64,000 nt of DNA from DATCHW01 sp036508135 (GCA_036508135.1 DATCHW010000117.1:1-64000), one strand, 5' to 3'. Shown: positions 44,839 to 53,889, counted from the first letter of the stretch. A program made the numbers and translations. The notes: generated by a model not told the origin, from the letters alone.

Positions 44839-45411
44839 TTATTCGTAACCTTTAATAAAATTCACATTATATTTCTCAACTGCTGAAAGCATATTTGTAA
44901 CATCATAGTTCTGCGGATAATACCAGGACTGATTACTGAAATGATTCCGCAGGTCAGAGGTTTGGAATATATATCCGTGCCGTGCAAAAATTTCATTCCT
45001 CATAACCCGGAGCTGCCATTTTGTTTTTCCGTATATATCATTGTAGTTCAGATATCGGGAAGAACCTTCAGGATATGATCCGGCACCGCTTGAATAGTAT
45101 CCTCTATTTCTGTTTGTCTGAGGAGGAGGCGTGGTTTTATTCTGCTCTATCCTCTGATTTTTTTCCTGAAGCTGTTTTTCTTTATCAGCAAGTTCTTTTT
45201 CTTTGTCTGCTATCTCTTTATCCTTTTGCAGTTCTTTTTCTTTTAGATCGAGTTCTTTCTCTTTTAATTCGAGTTCTTTTTTCTTGGCTTCATCTGTAGT
45301 TGTCGTAGTTGTAGTAGAAGTGGAATTGGATTTAATTTTCTTATCCGAACTGCTGTCTTCGCAGGCAATAAAAAACACCGATAGAATAAATAACAGTAAT
45401 AATTTTCTCAT
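44839..45411 (-). CDS. YARHG-domain lipoprotein with coiled-coil
   Basis: 190 residues. Lipoprotein signal with Cys in LLLFILSVFFIACEDSS; a Ser/Thr-rich linker with a run of Thr; a long coiled-coil of regular heptad-like KEKELxLKEKEL repeats (about 45-85); a Pro/Asn stretch; then a YARHG domain (about 115-185) with the diagnostic MRNEIFARHGYIF and the following Trp-Tyr segment. YARHG domains are thought to bind extracytoplasmic ligands. The partner is unknown and the gene stands alone. Confidence 0.88.
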   Translation of the reverse strand: MRKLLLLFILSVFFIACEDSSSDKKIKSNSTSTTTTTTTDEAKKKELELKEKELDLKEKELQKDKEIADKEKELADKEKQLQEKNQRIEQNKTTPPPQTNRNRGYYSSGAGSYPEGSSRYLNYNDIYGKTKWQLRVMRNEIFARHGYIFQTSDLRNHFSNQSWYYPQNYDVTNMLSAVEKYNVNFIKGYE

Positions 45412-45514
45412 AGTCCTTTTGTTTAGTTTTATGGAATATTACAAAATATTATAACAAAATTAATGAAATTTTTTAGGTATAAGAAATTTGTTCTGTGCCT
45501 TAATTAATTACTAA

Positions 45515-45636
45515 CTGAAGTTACGCAAACCATAAAAAACAACCGGGTTTGTCATTCTGAACGAAGTGAAGAATCTCGTTTTCATTGATTTTTGAGATGT
45601 TTCGCTACGCTCAACATGACAAATGCGTAACTTCAG
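45515..45636. mobile_element. MITE-like element with 13-bp inverted ends
   Basis: CTGAAGTTACGCA (45515-45527) and TGCGTAACTTCAG (45624-45636) are perfect inverted ends of a 122-base unit. Both sides are flanked by TTACTAA (45508-45514 and 45637-45643), a possible 7-base target duplication, although the host sequence is itself repetitive. Inside is a second inverted repeat, GTCATTCTGA...AACATGAC (45551-45620). No open frame is present. Confidence 0.65.
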
Positions 45637-45661
45637 TTACTAATTATTAATCGATTTTTGC

Positions 45662-47779
45662 TCATCTGATTAACACCATCTTCATCACCGCATTAAAATC
45701 TCCTGCCCTAAACTGATAAAAATAAACTCCGCTGGAGAATTGTGATGCGTTCCACTCTACTTCATAAGTCCCCGGCTGTAATTTTTCATTAACTAAATCT
45801 TCAATCTTTCTTCCTAATATATCGTAGATACTCAACTTAACTTCTGACTCCTGACTTCTGTATTCTTTTTTTATATTAAATTTTATCTTCGTCACCGGAT
45901 TGAATGGATTGGGATAGTTTTGAAATAAACAATAATTAGAAACGATTTCGTTACTAATATTTTTAATTCCTGATAAAGTCGATGCTATTCTTTTCCAGAC
46001 ACAACCGGTTTCATGATTAAGAATATCACCAGAAGAATATATATTCCCATTATATACTAATATTGATTTAGTTTCTCCATGAGCTCTTGGTCCCAGCCAA
46101 ATCCAATTAATTCCATTATTTGAAGTAACATAAACTCCATTACTTGTACTACAAGTTAAAGTATCTGAAAAACTTGCAAAAGAATTAATTGTATAACTGC
46201 TTAATCCATTTTGATACCAGTCAAATCCGTTATCAGTAGAAATATATACACCATTATTTGTTCCGGAATATATTTTATTTTGAAAAATATAAAATCCTTT
46301 TATAATCTTTCCACTCAAAATTCCAGAAATCCAGTTTATCCCATTATTCGTCGTAATTTGTACTCCATTATCTGTTCCAGAGAGGAGATTATTGTTATAA
46401 GCTATTATTGCATTAACAGGTGTTGCAGATAAACCAAAGTAAGTCCAATTTGAACCGCTATTAATTGTTTTATATATTCCACTGTTTGTACCTGCATAAA
46501 GTATAGTATCTTTTGAAAAAAAAGTCTTAATAAAAAAATTACCCAATCCGGAATTAACACGTAACCAATTTTGACCGTTGTTTGTTGATTTATATACACC
46601 TGAATCAACCGTTCCTGCAAATATATTTGACCCGTGATTAATTAAACTCAATATTGAATTATTATTCAGCTCATTCTTAGTCGGATACCAGGTGCTTCCT
46701 TCATTTGAAGAATAATAAATTCCGGAACTATCAGTCCCAACAAATAGTGTACTGCCAATTAAAATCAAACTTGATATATTGAAAGATCTAAAACCCGATT
46801 TGGACCAATTTTCACCATAATTTGTTGTTGCGAATAATCCTCGAATACCTCCTATTGATGTTGAACTAGAATAGAGTTTAGTTCCTGACGATAATAAAGC
46901 ATTTTTTATGGTGGGTGTTCCCATTCCAGAATTTACAGAATACCAATAATTACCACCATTAGAAGAACAATAAACACCGAGAGTTGTTCCCGCGAATAGT
47001 AAATTCCCAATTGAAGAAAAAGAATAAGTTGTAGCATAACTGATACCAAAAGAACAGGAGTTCCAGTTAAGTCCTTCATCTGTTGATTTATAAATTGCAC
47101 CATCTGCTCCTGCATAAATAGAACCCTGAAAATAATAAAGTTTTTGTACATTTGTTGATTGCAATCCTTTTTCTGTCCAAGTAATACCATTATTACTTGA
47201 AACATAAATGCCACTGATACAACCTGCAAATATTAAATTGTTGACATTTAAAAAAGAATGTATAGTTTTATAAAGAGGCCAGGTTGTAACCGAATTCCAA
47301 TTTAATCCGTTATCTGTAGAATAACATAAACTAGTAGAACTAGTTACATATACCAATAAATTAGGACCTGATTTTCCTATTCCATAAACCGTAGAATATC
47401 CACTTGTATTAAATCCTCTTTGGACCCAATTCTGACCATAATCTGAAGAATAGTATAAACCATAACTTAAAGTTCCCACAAATAAATCAGAGCCAGATAC
47501 CAAAATAGTACTTCCTGAATACATACCAGGTATATTATTCATTAAAAACCAGTTAAGCCCATCGTCAGAAGATCTATATATAATTCCATTCCCTCTTTCT
47601 GCATCATCACAGGTACTTGCGAATATATAGTTATTTAATTTTTCAAGACAATTTACACCATAACATCCATTAAACATTCCATTGTAACAGGCCGTCCAGT
47701 TTTGTGCGAATGTAATATTAGTAATTAGTATTGAGTAGTTAAAAACTAACAATAAAAAAACAAAAACAATCTTTTTCAT
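45662..47779 (-). CDS. T9SS-exported beta-propeller protein (paralogue 1)
   Basis: 705 residues from the chosen start. Signal peptide (MKKIVFVFLLLVFNYSIL...NITFAQ), then many 38-45-residue propeller repeats of the form GIYYSSNEGSTWYPTKNELNN, NIFAGTVDSGVYKSTNNG, IYSGTNNGVYISTDNG, and a C-terminal T9SS sorting domain (FQNYPNPFNPVTKIKF, SGVYFYQFRAGD, MKMVLIR). The start is taken at 47779, aligned with the paralogue; a longer frame from 47812 would add residues read from a hairpin repeat. A repeat-derived insertion (KEYRSQESEV) lies in the sorting domain. Expected to be anchored on or released from the cell surface. Closely resembles its upstream neighbour (47832-49958). Confidence 0.85.
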   Translation of the reverse strand: MKKIVFVFLLLVFNYSILITNITFAQNWTACYNGMFNGCYGVNCLEKLNNYIFASTCDDAERGNGIIYRSSDDGLNWFLMNNIPGMYSGSTILVSGSDLFVGTLSYGLYYSSDYGQNWVQRGFNTSGYSTVYGIGKSGPNLLVYVTSSTSLCYSTDNGLNWNSVTTWPLYKTIHSFLNVNNLIFAGCISGIYVSSNNGITWTEKGLQSTNVQKLYYFQGSIYAGADGAIYKSTDEGLNWNSCSFGISYATTYSFSSIGNLLFAGTTLGVYCSSNGGNYWYSVNSGMGTPTIKNALLSSGTKLYSSSTSIGGIRGLFATTNYGENWSKSGFRSFNISSLILIGSTLFVGTDSSGIYYSSNEGSTWYPTKNELNNNSILSLINHGSNIFAGTVDSGVYKSTNNGQNWLRVNSGLGNFFIKTFFSKDTILYAGTNSGIYKTINSGSNWTYFGLSATPVNAIIAYNNNLLSGTDNGVQITTNNGINWISGILSGKIIKGFYIFQNKIYSGTNNGVYISTDNGFDWYQNGLSSYTINSFASFSDTLTCSTSNGVYVTSNNGINWIWLGPRAHGETKSILVYNGNIYSSGDILNHETGCVWKRIASTLSGIKNISNEIVSNYCLFQNYPNPFNPVTKIKFNIKKEYRSQESEVKLSIYDILGRKIEDLVNEKLQPGTYEVEWNASQFSSGVYFYQFRAGDFNAVMKMVLIR

Positions 47780-47808
47780 AACTTTTAAAATTTTAAATTC
47801 AAATTTTG

Positions 47809-47831
47809 ACAAGGGGGCTTGTCCCCCTTGT
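47809..47831. repeat. ACAAGGGGG hairpin, copy 1
   Basis: ACAAGGGGG, a 5-base CTTGT loop, and CCCCCTTGT, directly after the stop of the gene at 47832. An identical copy lies at 49987-50009. It could slow or end transcription, or be another mobile palindrome; the minus-strand continuation CAAAATTT is only weakly T-rich. Confidence 0.75.
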
Positions 47832-49958
47832 TTATTTAATCAATAACATTTTCTTTGTTTCTAAATATGTTCCTACTCGCAACTGATAAAAATAAACTCC
47901 GCTTGGCAAATTACTCCCGTCAAACGTTACTTCATAAGTCCCCGGCTGTAATTTTTCATTAACTAAATCCTCAATCTTTCTTCCTAATATATCGTAGATA
48001 CTCAACTTAACTTCTGACTCCTGACTTCTGTATTCTTTTTTTATATCAAATTTTATCTTCGTCACCGGATTGAATGGATTGGGATAGTTTTGAAATAAAC
48101 AATAATTAGAAACAACTTCATTACTAATATTTCTAATCCCTGATAAAGTCGATGCTACTCTTTTCCAGATACAACCTGTTAAGATGTCCCCTCCGATATA
48201 TCCCTTAATCCCCCCGGTATAAATGTTGCCATTATAAGCTAATATCGGTTTAGTTTCTCCCTCATATCTTGGTCCTAACCATATCCAGTTAGTTCCGCCG
48301 TTTGTCGTAACATATATTCCATTACTTGAACTGCAAGCTAAGGTATCTGAAAAATTTGTAAACGAATTTATTGAACAAGTATCTAAACCATTTTGATACC
48401 AGTTTAATCCATTGTTAGAAGACGAATATACTCCATTATTTGTTCCCGAATAAATTCTATTATTAAAAATATAAAATCCTTTTACACTTTTCCCGGTTAA
48501 AATACCGGATGTCCAGTTGATTCCATTATTTGTTGTAATCTGTATTCCATTATCTGTTCCCGCTAAGAAATTATTATTATTAATTATCATAGCATTTATA
48601 GGGATTGCTGATAATCCATAATAGATCCAATTGGTTCCATTATTAGTGGTTTTATAAATTCCGCTCACTGTACCTGCGAAAAGAGATGTGTCCTCAGATA
48701 AAAAAGATTTAATAAAATAACTGCCTAATCCGGAATTTACGCGGTTCCAATTTTGACCATTGTTAGATGATTTATACACTCCTGAATCAACTGTCCCCGC
48801 AAATATATTTGACCCGTGTTTTATCAAACTCGTTATATAATTATTATTCAATTCATTTTTAGCCGGATACCAAATGCTGCCTTCATTAGTCGAATAATAA
48901 ATACCGGAACTATCAGTCCCTACAAACAATGTATTACCGTTTAAAATCAAACTTGTTATATGAAATAAATTGAATCCTGATTTAAACCAGTTTTGACCAT
49001 TATCATTAGTTGCAAATACACCATATTTTCCAAAATTAGCACCTGCGTACAGCTTAGTATTAGATGATAAAAGGGCATCTATTTTGGGTGTCCCTCCCAG
49101 ACCGGAATTTACAGAATACCAATAATCACCGCCATTTGAAGAACAATAGACACCACGAAAAGTTCCGGCAAATAACAAATTTCCGATTGATGAAATCGAA
49201 TAGGCACCTGTATAGTTATTTATACCTGAAACGCAGGAATACCAGTTGAGGCCTTCATTAGTAGTTCTGTAAATTGAATCATTTGCTCCAGCATAAATAG
49301 AACCTTGGAAATAATAAAGTTTATTTATTGATGAAGATTGTAAACCTCTTTCAGACCATGTCATACCATTATCACTTGATTTATAAACACCATCAAAACA
49401 ACCAGCAAAGATTGAATTATTATAATTTAAAAATGAATTAATTCTTCTATATAGAGACCATGTTGTAACAGGATTCCAATTTAATCCGTTATCTGTAGAA
49501 TAACATAAACTAGTAGATAAACTACTTACATATATCAATAAATTAGGACCTGATTTTTCTATTCCATAAACTGTAGAATATCCGCCTGTATTAAATCCTC
49601 TTGGCATCCAATTGAGACCATAATCTGAAGAGTAAAACAATCCGTAACTCAATGTTCCCGCAAATATATCTGTGCCCGACACAAATAAAGAATTAATGAC
49701 ATATATTCCGGGAGTATTCATAGGATACCAGTTAACTCCGTTGTCAGAGGATCTATATATCTTAGAATTTTCGGTCATACCATAATCACCAACACTTGCG
49801 AAAATATAATTGTTTAATTTTTCAAGACAGTTTACTCCACATGCTCCATTAAATATGCCATTATAACAAGCCGTCCAATCTTGTGCGAATGTAATATTAG
49901 AAATTAGTATTGAGTAGTTAAAAACTAACAATAAAAAAATAAAAAACGTCTTTTTCAT
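47832..49958 (-). CDS. T9SS-exported beta-propeller protein (paralogue 2)
   Basis: 708 residues, closely similar along its length to the next gene in the cluster (45662-47779): the signal peptide (FLLLVFNYSILISNITFAQ), repeats and tail (EKLQPGTYEVTFDGSNLPSGVYFYQLRVG) correspond. The same KEYRSQESEV insertion sits in the sorting domain, so that insertion predates the duplication or was copied with it. The repeats differ mostly in exposed positions, as expected after tandem duplication. Surface protein of unknown ligand or enzyme activity. Confidence 0.88.
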   Translation of the reverse strand: MKKTFFIFLLLVFNYSILISNITFAQDWTACYNGIFNGACGVNCLEKLNNYIFASVGDYGMTENSKIYRSSDNGVNWYPMNTPGIYVINSLFVSGTDIFAGTLSYGLFYSSDYGLNWMPRGFNTGGYSTVYGIEKSGPNLLIYVSSLSTSLCYSTDNGLNWNPVTTWSLYRRINSFLNYNNSIFAGCFDGVYKSSDNGMTWSERGLQSSSINKLYYFQGSIYAGANDSIYRTTNEGLNWYSCVSGINNYTGAYSISSIGNLLFAGTFRGVYCSSNGGDYWYSVNSGLGGTPKIDALLSSNTKLYAGANFGKYGVFATNDNGQNWFKSGFNLFHITSLILNGNTLFVGTDSSGIYYSTNEGSIWYPAKNELNNNYITSLIKHGSNIFAGTVDSGVYKSSNNGQNWNRVNSGLGSYFIKSFLSEDTSLFAGTVSGIYKTTNNGTNWIYYGLSAIPINAMIINNNNFLAGTDNGIQITTNNGINWTSGILTGKSVKGFYIFNNRIYSGTNNGVYSSSNNGLNWYQNGLDTCSINSFTNFSDTLACSSSNGIYVTTNGGTNWIWLGPRYEGETKPILAYNGNIYTGGIKGYIGGDILTGCIWKRVASTLSGIRNISNEVVSNYCLFQNYPNPFNPVTKIKFDIKKEYRSQESEVKLSIYDILGRKIEDLVNEKLQPGTYEVTFDGSNLPSGVYFYQLRVGTYLETKKMLLIK

Positions 49959-49986
49959 AATTTTAAAATTTAAACTTCAAATTTTG

Positions 49987-50009
49987 ACAAGGGGGCTTGT
50001 CCCCCTTGT
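49987..50009. repeat. ACAAGGGGG hairpin, copy 2
   Basis: Same hairpin as 47809-47831 and in the same place, directly after the stop codon of a T9SS gene (50010). Both may have arisen with the tandem duplication. Confidence 0.75.
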
Positions 50010-51275
50010 TTATTTAATCAATAACATTTTCTTTGTTTCTAAATATGTTCCTACTCGCAACTGATAAAAATAAACTCCGCTGGAAAATTGAGATGCATTC
50101 CAGTCGATGGAATATGTGCCGGGTGCGAATTGTTCATTTACTAATGTTTCTACTTCCCGTCCGAGCACATCGAAGACTTTTAGAGTAACTAACACTTCGC
50201 CCTTGTCATTCCCGAATGTTTTTATCGGGAATCCATTTGCAACAGTAAATTTTATCTTCGTCACCGGATTGAATGGATTTGGATAATTCTGACTTAAAGA
50301 AAATCCCGGTGGAGTTTCAGTGCTGATGTTTTGTATTCCAACTATTTCTGATAAATTACGACGCCAAACATATTGGCCAACGGTTCCAGCAAAGATGTAA
50401 TTATTTGAAATAAGTAATGATATAATACTTGGAGTAACATTAAATCCTTGATTGATTTGAATCCAGTTAAATTCACTAATTTTAGAGAGATAAACGCCTG
50501 AATCAGTTCCGGCGAAAATATTATTACCATATATGGCAACGCTTGGAATATCAATATTTGTATTATTCAATCCTGACTGTGTCCAATTTGTTCCGAGATT
50601 TGACGAGTTCCAGACACCATAATCAGACGTACCTGCAAATATATTACTTCCGCTTACAGCAAGGGATAAAACCCATGGATAATTTAATACTGTTTGAATC
50701 CAGTTTGTTCCGCTATTTGTAGAAAGATAGATGCCATTAACTGTTCCGGCAAAAATATTACTACCATTGGCGGCAAGGCTAAAAACAACGGTATTATTCA
50801 AATCGGTTTGTGTCCAGTTTAATCCGTTATTTGTAGAAAGATTGACACCATTACTATTAGTTCCTGCGAATATTCTACCTCCGCTCACCGCAAGGGAATA
50901 AACAACACTACTATTTAAACCAGTTTGCGTCCAACTTAAGCCATTATTTGTAGAAAGATAGAATCCATTTGCAAAAGTTCCGGCAAAAATATTATTACCG
51001 TCTGAAGCAAGAGAAAAAACAGGTATATGATTCATAGTAGTTTGTGTCCAGTCATTACCGTTATTGGTCGAAAGAAAAACTCCAATTCCTGTACCAGCAA
51101 AAATATTATTACCGTTTGCAGTTAGAGAACGAACCACTCCTCCATTTGGTATAATTGATTGTACCCACTGACCATAACAATTAGTAATCAGTAATGTTGA
51201 GAGTATCGAAATCCCGATGAGCCTTCGAATCGGGAAACAATGAAAAACGAGTAATGTAAAAATTATTTTTTTCAC
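50010..51275 (-). CDS. T9SS-exported propeller protein with two repeat-derived insertions
   Basis: 421 residues: signal peptide, about seven propeller repeats (NNIFAGTGIGVFLSTNNGNDW, NNIFAGTFANGFYLSTNNGLSW and so on), and a T9SS sorting domain (SQNYPNPFNPVTKIKF, SGVYFYQLRVG, KKMLLIK). Compared with its neighbours, two extra segments stand out: FPIRRLIGIS within the signal peptide (encoded by 51212-51235) and GFPIKTFGND within the sorting domain (encoded by 50208-50232). Both are encoded by TCCCGA/TCGGGA-type palindromes. The reading frame is preserved in both. The hydrophobic segment resumes after the first insert (LSTLLITNCYG), so export may still work, but that is not certain. Confidence 0.85.
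   Translation of the reverse strand: MKKIIFTLLVFHCFPIRRLIGISILSTLLITNCYGQWVQSIIPNGGVVRSLTANGNNIFAGTGIGVFLSTNNGNDWTQTTMNHIPVFSLASDGNNIFAGTFANGFYLSTNNGLSWTQTGLNSSVVYSLAVSGGRIFAGTNSNGVNLSTNNGLNWTQTDLNNTVVFSLAANGSNIFAGTVNGIYLSTNSGTNWIQTVLNYPWVLSLAVSGSNIFAGTSDYGVWNSSNLGTNWTQSGLNNTNIDIPSVAIYGNNIFAGTDSGVYLSKISEFNWIQINQGFNVTPSIISLLISNNYIFAGTVGQYVWRRNLSEIVGIQNISTETPPGFSLSQNYPNPFNPVTKIKFTVANGFPIKTFGNDKGEVLVTLKVFDVLGREVETLVNEQFAPGTYSIDWNASQFSSGVYFYQLRVGTYLETKKMLLIK
50208..50232. repeat. Palindrome inside the sorting-domain coding sequence
   Basis: ATTCCCGA, a 9-base loop, and TCGGGAAT within codons for the loop between the first two strands of the T9SS domain. Same core as the intergenic palindromes near 18921 and 28347. 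Confidence 0.75.
51212..51235. repeat. Palindrome inside the signal-peptide coding sequence
   Basis: TCCCGAT, a 10-base loop, and ATCGGGA, in frame within the signal peptide of the gene at 50010-51275. Confidence 0.75.
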
Positions 51276-51286
51276 TTTTAAAAATT

Positions 51287-53401
51287 TTATTTAAGCAAGA
51301 TTAATTTTTTTGTTGCTACAAAATCACCTGTCCTCAATTGATAAAAATATATCCCGCTTGAATATTGTGATGCATTCCAGTCGATGGAATATGTGCCGGG
51401 AGCGAGTTGTTCATTGACGAGTATTGCTACTTCTCTGCCGATGATGTCGAATATTTTTAATGATACAACCCCCTTTAATCCCCCTTTGCTAAGGGGGACT
51501 TCAAATTTTATCTTCGTCACCGGATTAAACGGGTTCGGATAGTTCTGATATAACATAAATTTTTCGGGTATTTTGCTTGACAATCTCGAAACATAAGTGA
51601 TTCCTCCGCTTGTGGTTTTTAATATCGTTCCACTAAGACCAACAATCCATCCCGTGTTTTCATTGGCAAAGTTAACAGAAAATAGTTTTCTTGATGTACC
51701 ACTTATTTGAGAAATCCAATTGATACCACCATTTGTTGTTTTTATTATTGTTCCGGTATCTCCAACTGCCCAACCTAACATTGAATTTTGTAAACAAACT
51801 GATTGCAAACGTGTGGTTACTCCACTAAATTGAATATTCCAGTTTAGTCCTCCATTTGTTGTCTTTAAAATTTTTCCCTGGGTTCCAACCATTATACCTG
51901 TAAGAGAATCAGTAAAATATACTGAATAGAAAGAGTTTGTTAACGGGCTAATTTGTACATCCCAGTTATCACCGCCATTTGTAGTCTTTAATATTGTTCC
52001 TGATTCACCGGCAGCCCATCCTAAAAGAGGATTAATAAAAAATGCTGAACATATTACTAAGGATGTTCCGGTCGTCTGCGAAAACCAGTTAGTTCCACCA
52101 TTCGTAGTTTTATATATTCTACCCCAACCTCCAACTGCCCATCCTGTCTGATTATTTATAAAGAAAGTGGACCAGAAATAAGTTGTTCCTAAAAAAAGTT
52201 GACTGTTCCAGCTGATACCTCCGTTCGTTGTATTAAATATGGCACAATCCAAACCCACCGCCCATCCATTGAGTTCATCTGTAAAATATACACCATAAAG
52301 TATTTGTGTGGTCCCGCTGTTCTGTTGATTCCAGCTTATTCCACCGTTCGTTGTCTTTACTATCGTTCCTGTATAATTACCATAACCTACAGCCCAACCA
52401 GTATTCGCATTTATAAAATGAGAGGAATAAAGTGTATTAGTTGTAACACTATAATCTGAATTCCAGTTTACTCCCCCATTTGTTGTGTAAAGTATCGTGC
52501 CATATTTTCCCACAGCCCAACCACTATTGATATTAATAAAATAAACAGAATAAAGAGGTGATATGGTATTGCTGGTTTGAGTTATCCAACTATTACCATC
52601 ATCACTGCTTTTGAGAATTGTACCATAATCGCCAACAATCCAACCTGTTTGAGAATTCAAAAAAATTATGGAATGAAAATCGTATAACTCCGGAAGCCAT
52701 AACGAGTCGTTCCAAGAATTGCCTCCATCAGTAGTTTTGCAAAATTTACCGTAATAATTTCCTATTATAAAACCAGTCAAATCATTTGAAAAACTAATTG
52801 AAGAAAATGTACCAACTACAATTTGCTGAGTAAACCAATTGTTTCCACCGCTAATTGTCTTAAGAATAATTCCTCCATCCCCGGCTGCCCAACCGGTTAA
52901 TGAATCCTTAAAATAAATTGAATAAAGAGAATTTGTTGTATTACTATTCTGTAGATACCAGTTATTCCCTCCATTTGTAGTTTTTAAAATGGTTCCATTT
53001 TCACCTGCAACAAATCCCACAAGAGCATTTACAAAATATACCGACCGTAAATTAGAATTAAAAATGTTAGGATATGCATTCCAATTAATTCCACCATTTG
53101 TGGTACTAAGTATAGTACCGTTATCGCCAACAATCAAACTTTTCAATTCATCTATTATATAAATCGAATAAAGGTTATTGGTAGTAGTGCTAATTTGTTT
53201 TGTCCAATTTATTCCTTTATTAGTAGATTTCATTATTGTTCCATACTCTCCAACAACCCATCCTGTATTTTCATTAATAAATTTTACAGAATTCAAATCA
53301 TGACCCTGAGGCACAGGATTTTGCCAAAACCAACCGGTTTGTGCATTCGCAATGATTAATGTACAATGAATAATGAATAATGTAAAAATTATTTTTTTCA
53401 T
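51287..53401 (-). CDS. T9SS-exported YCF48/photosystem-assembly-like propeller protein
   Basis: 704 residues. Signal peptide (IIFTLFIIHCTLIIANAQ), then about fourteen repeats of 40-45 residues with the pattern TGWVVGEYGTIMKSTNKGINW, TGWAVGxxGxILKTTNGGxNW, as in YCF48/Hcf136-type propellers, and a T9SS sorting domain (YQNYPNPFNPVTKIKF, SGIYFYQLRTGD). The insertion SKGGLKGV in that domain is encoded by a copy of the CCCCCTTT/AAGGGGG repeat (51466-51498). The repeat family is generally a structural scaffold; ligand or enzyme activity is not predictable. Start is at the first Met of the signal peptide, 11 bases upstream of the next gene's relatives. Confidence 0.88.
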   Translation of the reverse strand: MKKIIFTLFIIHCTLIIANAQTGWFWQNPVPQGHDLNSVKFINENTGWVVGEYGTIMKSTNKGINWTKQISTTTNNLYSIYIIDELKSLIVGDNGTILSTTNGGINWNAYPNIFNSNLRSVYFVNALVGFVAGENGTILKTTNGGNNWYLQNSNTTNSLYSIYFKDSLTGWAAGDGGIILKTISGGNNWFTQQIVVGTFSSISFSNDLTGFIIGNYYGKFCKTTDGGNSWNDSLWLPELYDFHSIIFLNSQTGWIVGDYGTILKSSDDGNSWITQTSNTISPLYSVYFININSGWAVGKYGTILYTTNGGVNWNSDYSVTTNTLYSSHFINANTGWAVGYGNYTGTIVKTTNGGISWNQQNSGTTQILYGVYFTDELNGWAVGLDCAIFNTTNGGISWNSQLFLGTTYFWSTFFINNQTGWAVGGWGRIYKTTNGGTNWFSQTTGTSLVICSAFFINPLLGWAAGESGTILKTTNGGDNWDVQISPLTNSFYSVYFTDSLTGIMVGTQGKILKTTNGGLNWNIQFSGVTTRLQSVCLQNSMLGWAVGDTGTIIKTTNGGINWISQISGTSRKLFSVNFANENTGWIVGLSGTILKTTSGGITYVSRLSSKIPEKFMLYQNYPNPFNPVTKIKFEVPLSKGGLKGVVSLKIFDIIGREVAILVNEQLAPGTYSIDWNASQYSSGIYFYQLRTGDFVATKKLILLK
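51466..51498. repeat. AAGGGGG-type repeat inside the sorting-domain coding sequence
   Basis: ACAACCCCCTTTAATCCCCC followed by TTTGCTAAGGGGG. It matches the copy ending the DUF559 gene at 19405-19435 closely and encodes SKGGLKGV in frame. Confidence 0.8.
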
Positions 53402-53889
53402 TGTTCAAATAAAATTAAAGTTTTGAGATATGAGGATTTCATTTGAGGATTTGACAACGAAAATCCATTCAATAAATACGCGGTAAGACTCAAATATAGA
53501 CTTTATCAGACGCATATATGACTCTTTATTTGTTTAGTGTAATGTAAACATATTCTTTCAAAAATATAAACCTTTTTTCGGGTATAATTCATGATTTAGG
53601 AACTGTTAATGAAGCAGAAATTATAGTTCACGAATCAGGAGAGCATATGTGAATACTGTCATCCTGAGGAATGAAGTGATCGAAGGATCTCATTTCCATT
53701 CTGTTTTGGAGATTCTTCGCTGCGCTCAGAATGACTAACTGTGGTTTTCACACGGTCTCAGTAGATTCGTAAACAGAGTGTGGGGAAAGTACGTTGTTAT
53801 AAATATAATAAATAAAAAATTTTACAGTACATTCAATCAGGTTAATCTCCGAATCCTATGAATCATGGTTCAGACTATTTTGATTCGAA
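53402..53889. repeat. Gap carrying a GTCATCCTGAG inverted-repeat element
   Basis: A dispersed element at 53648-53752: outer TGTGAA/TTCACA and inner GTCATCCTGAGGAATGAAG (from 53658) facing CTTCGCTGCGCTCAGAATGAC (to 53735). It is related to the inner part of the MITE-like element at 45515-45636. The remaining bases are AT-rich and hold no gene or clear promoter. Confidence 0.7.

Noticed and set aside
47780..47812. Longer start for the propeller paralogue 1
   Set aside because: The added residues come from the intergenic hairpin and the paralogue begins with the signal peptide.
50010..51275. Sorting-domain insertion as a frameshift pair
   Set aside because: Both sides are in the same frame and the extra residues are contiguous, so it is an in-frame insertion.
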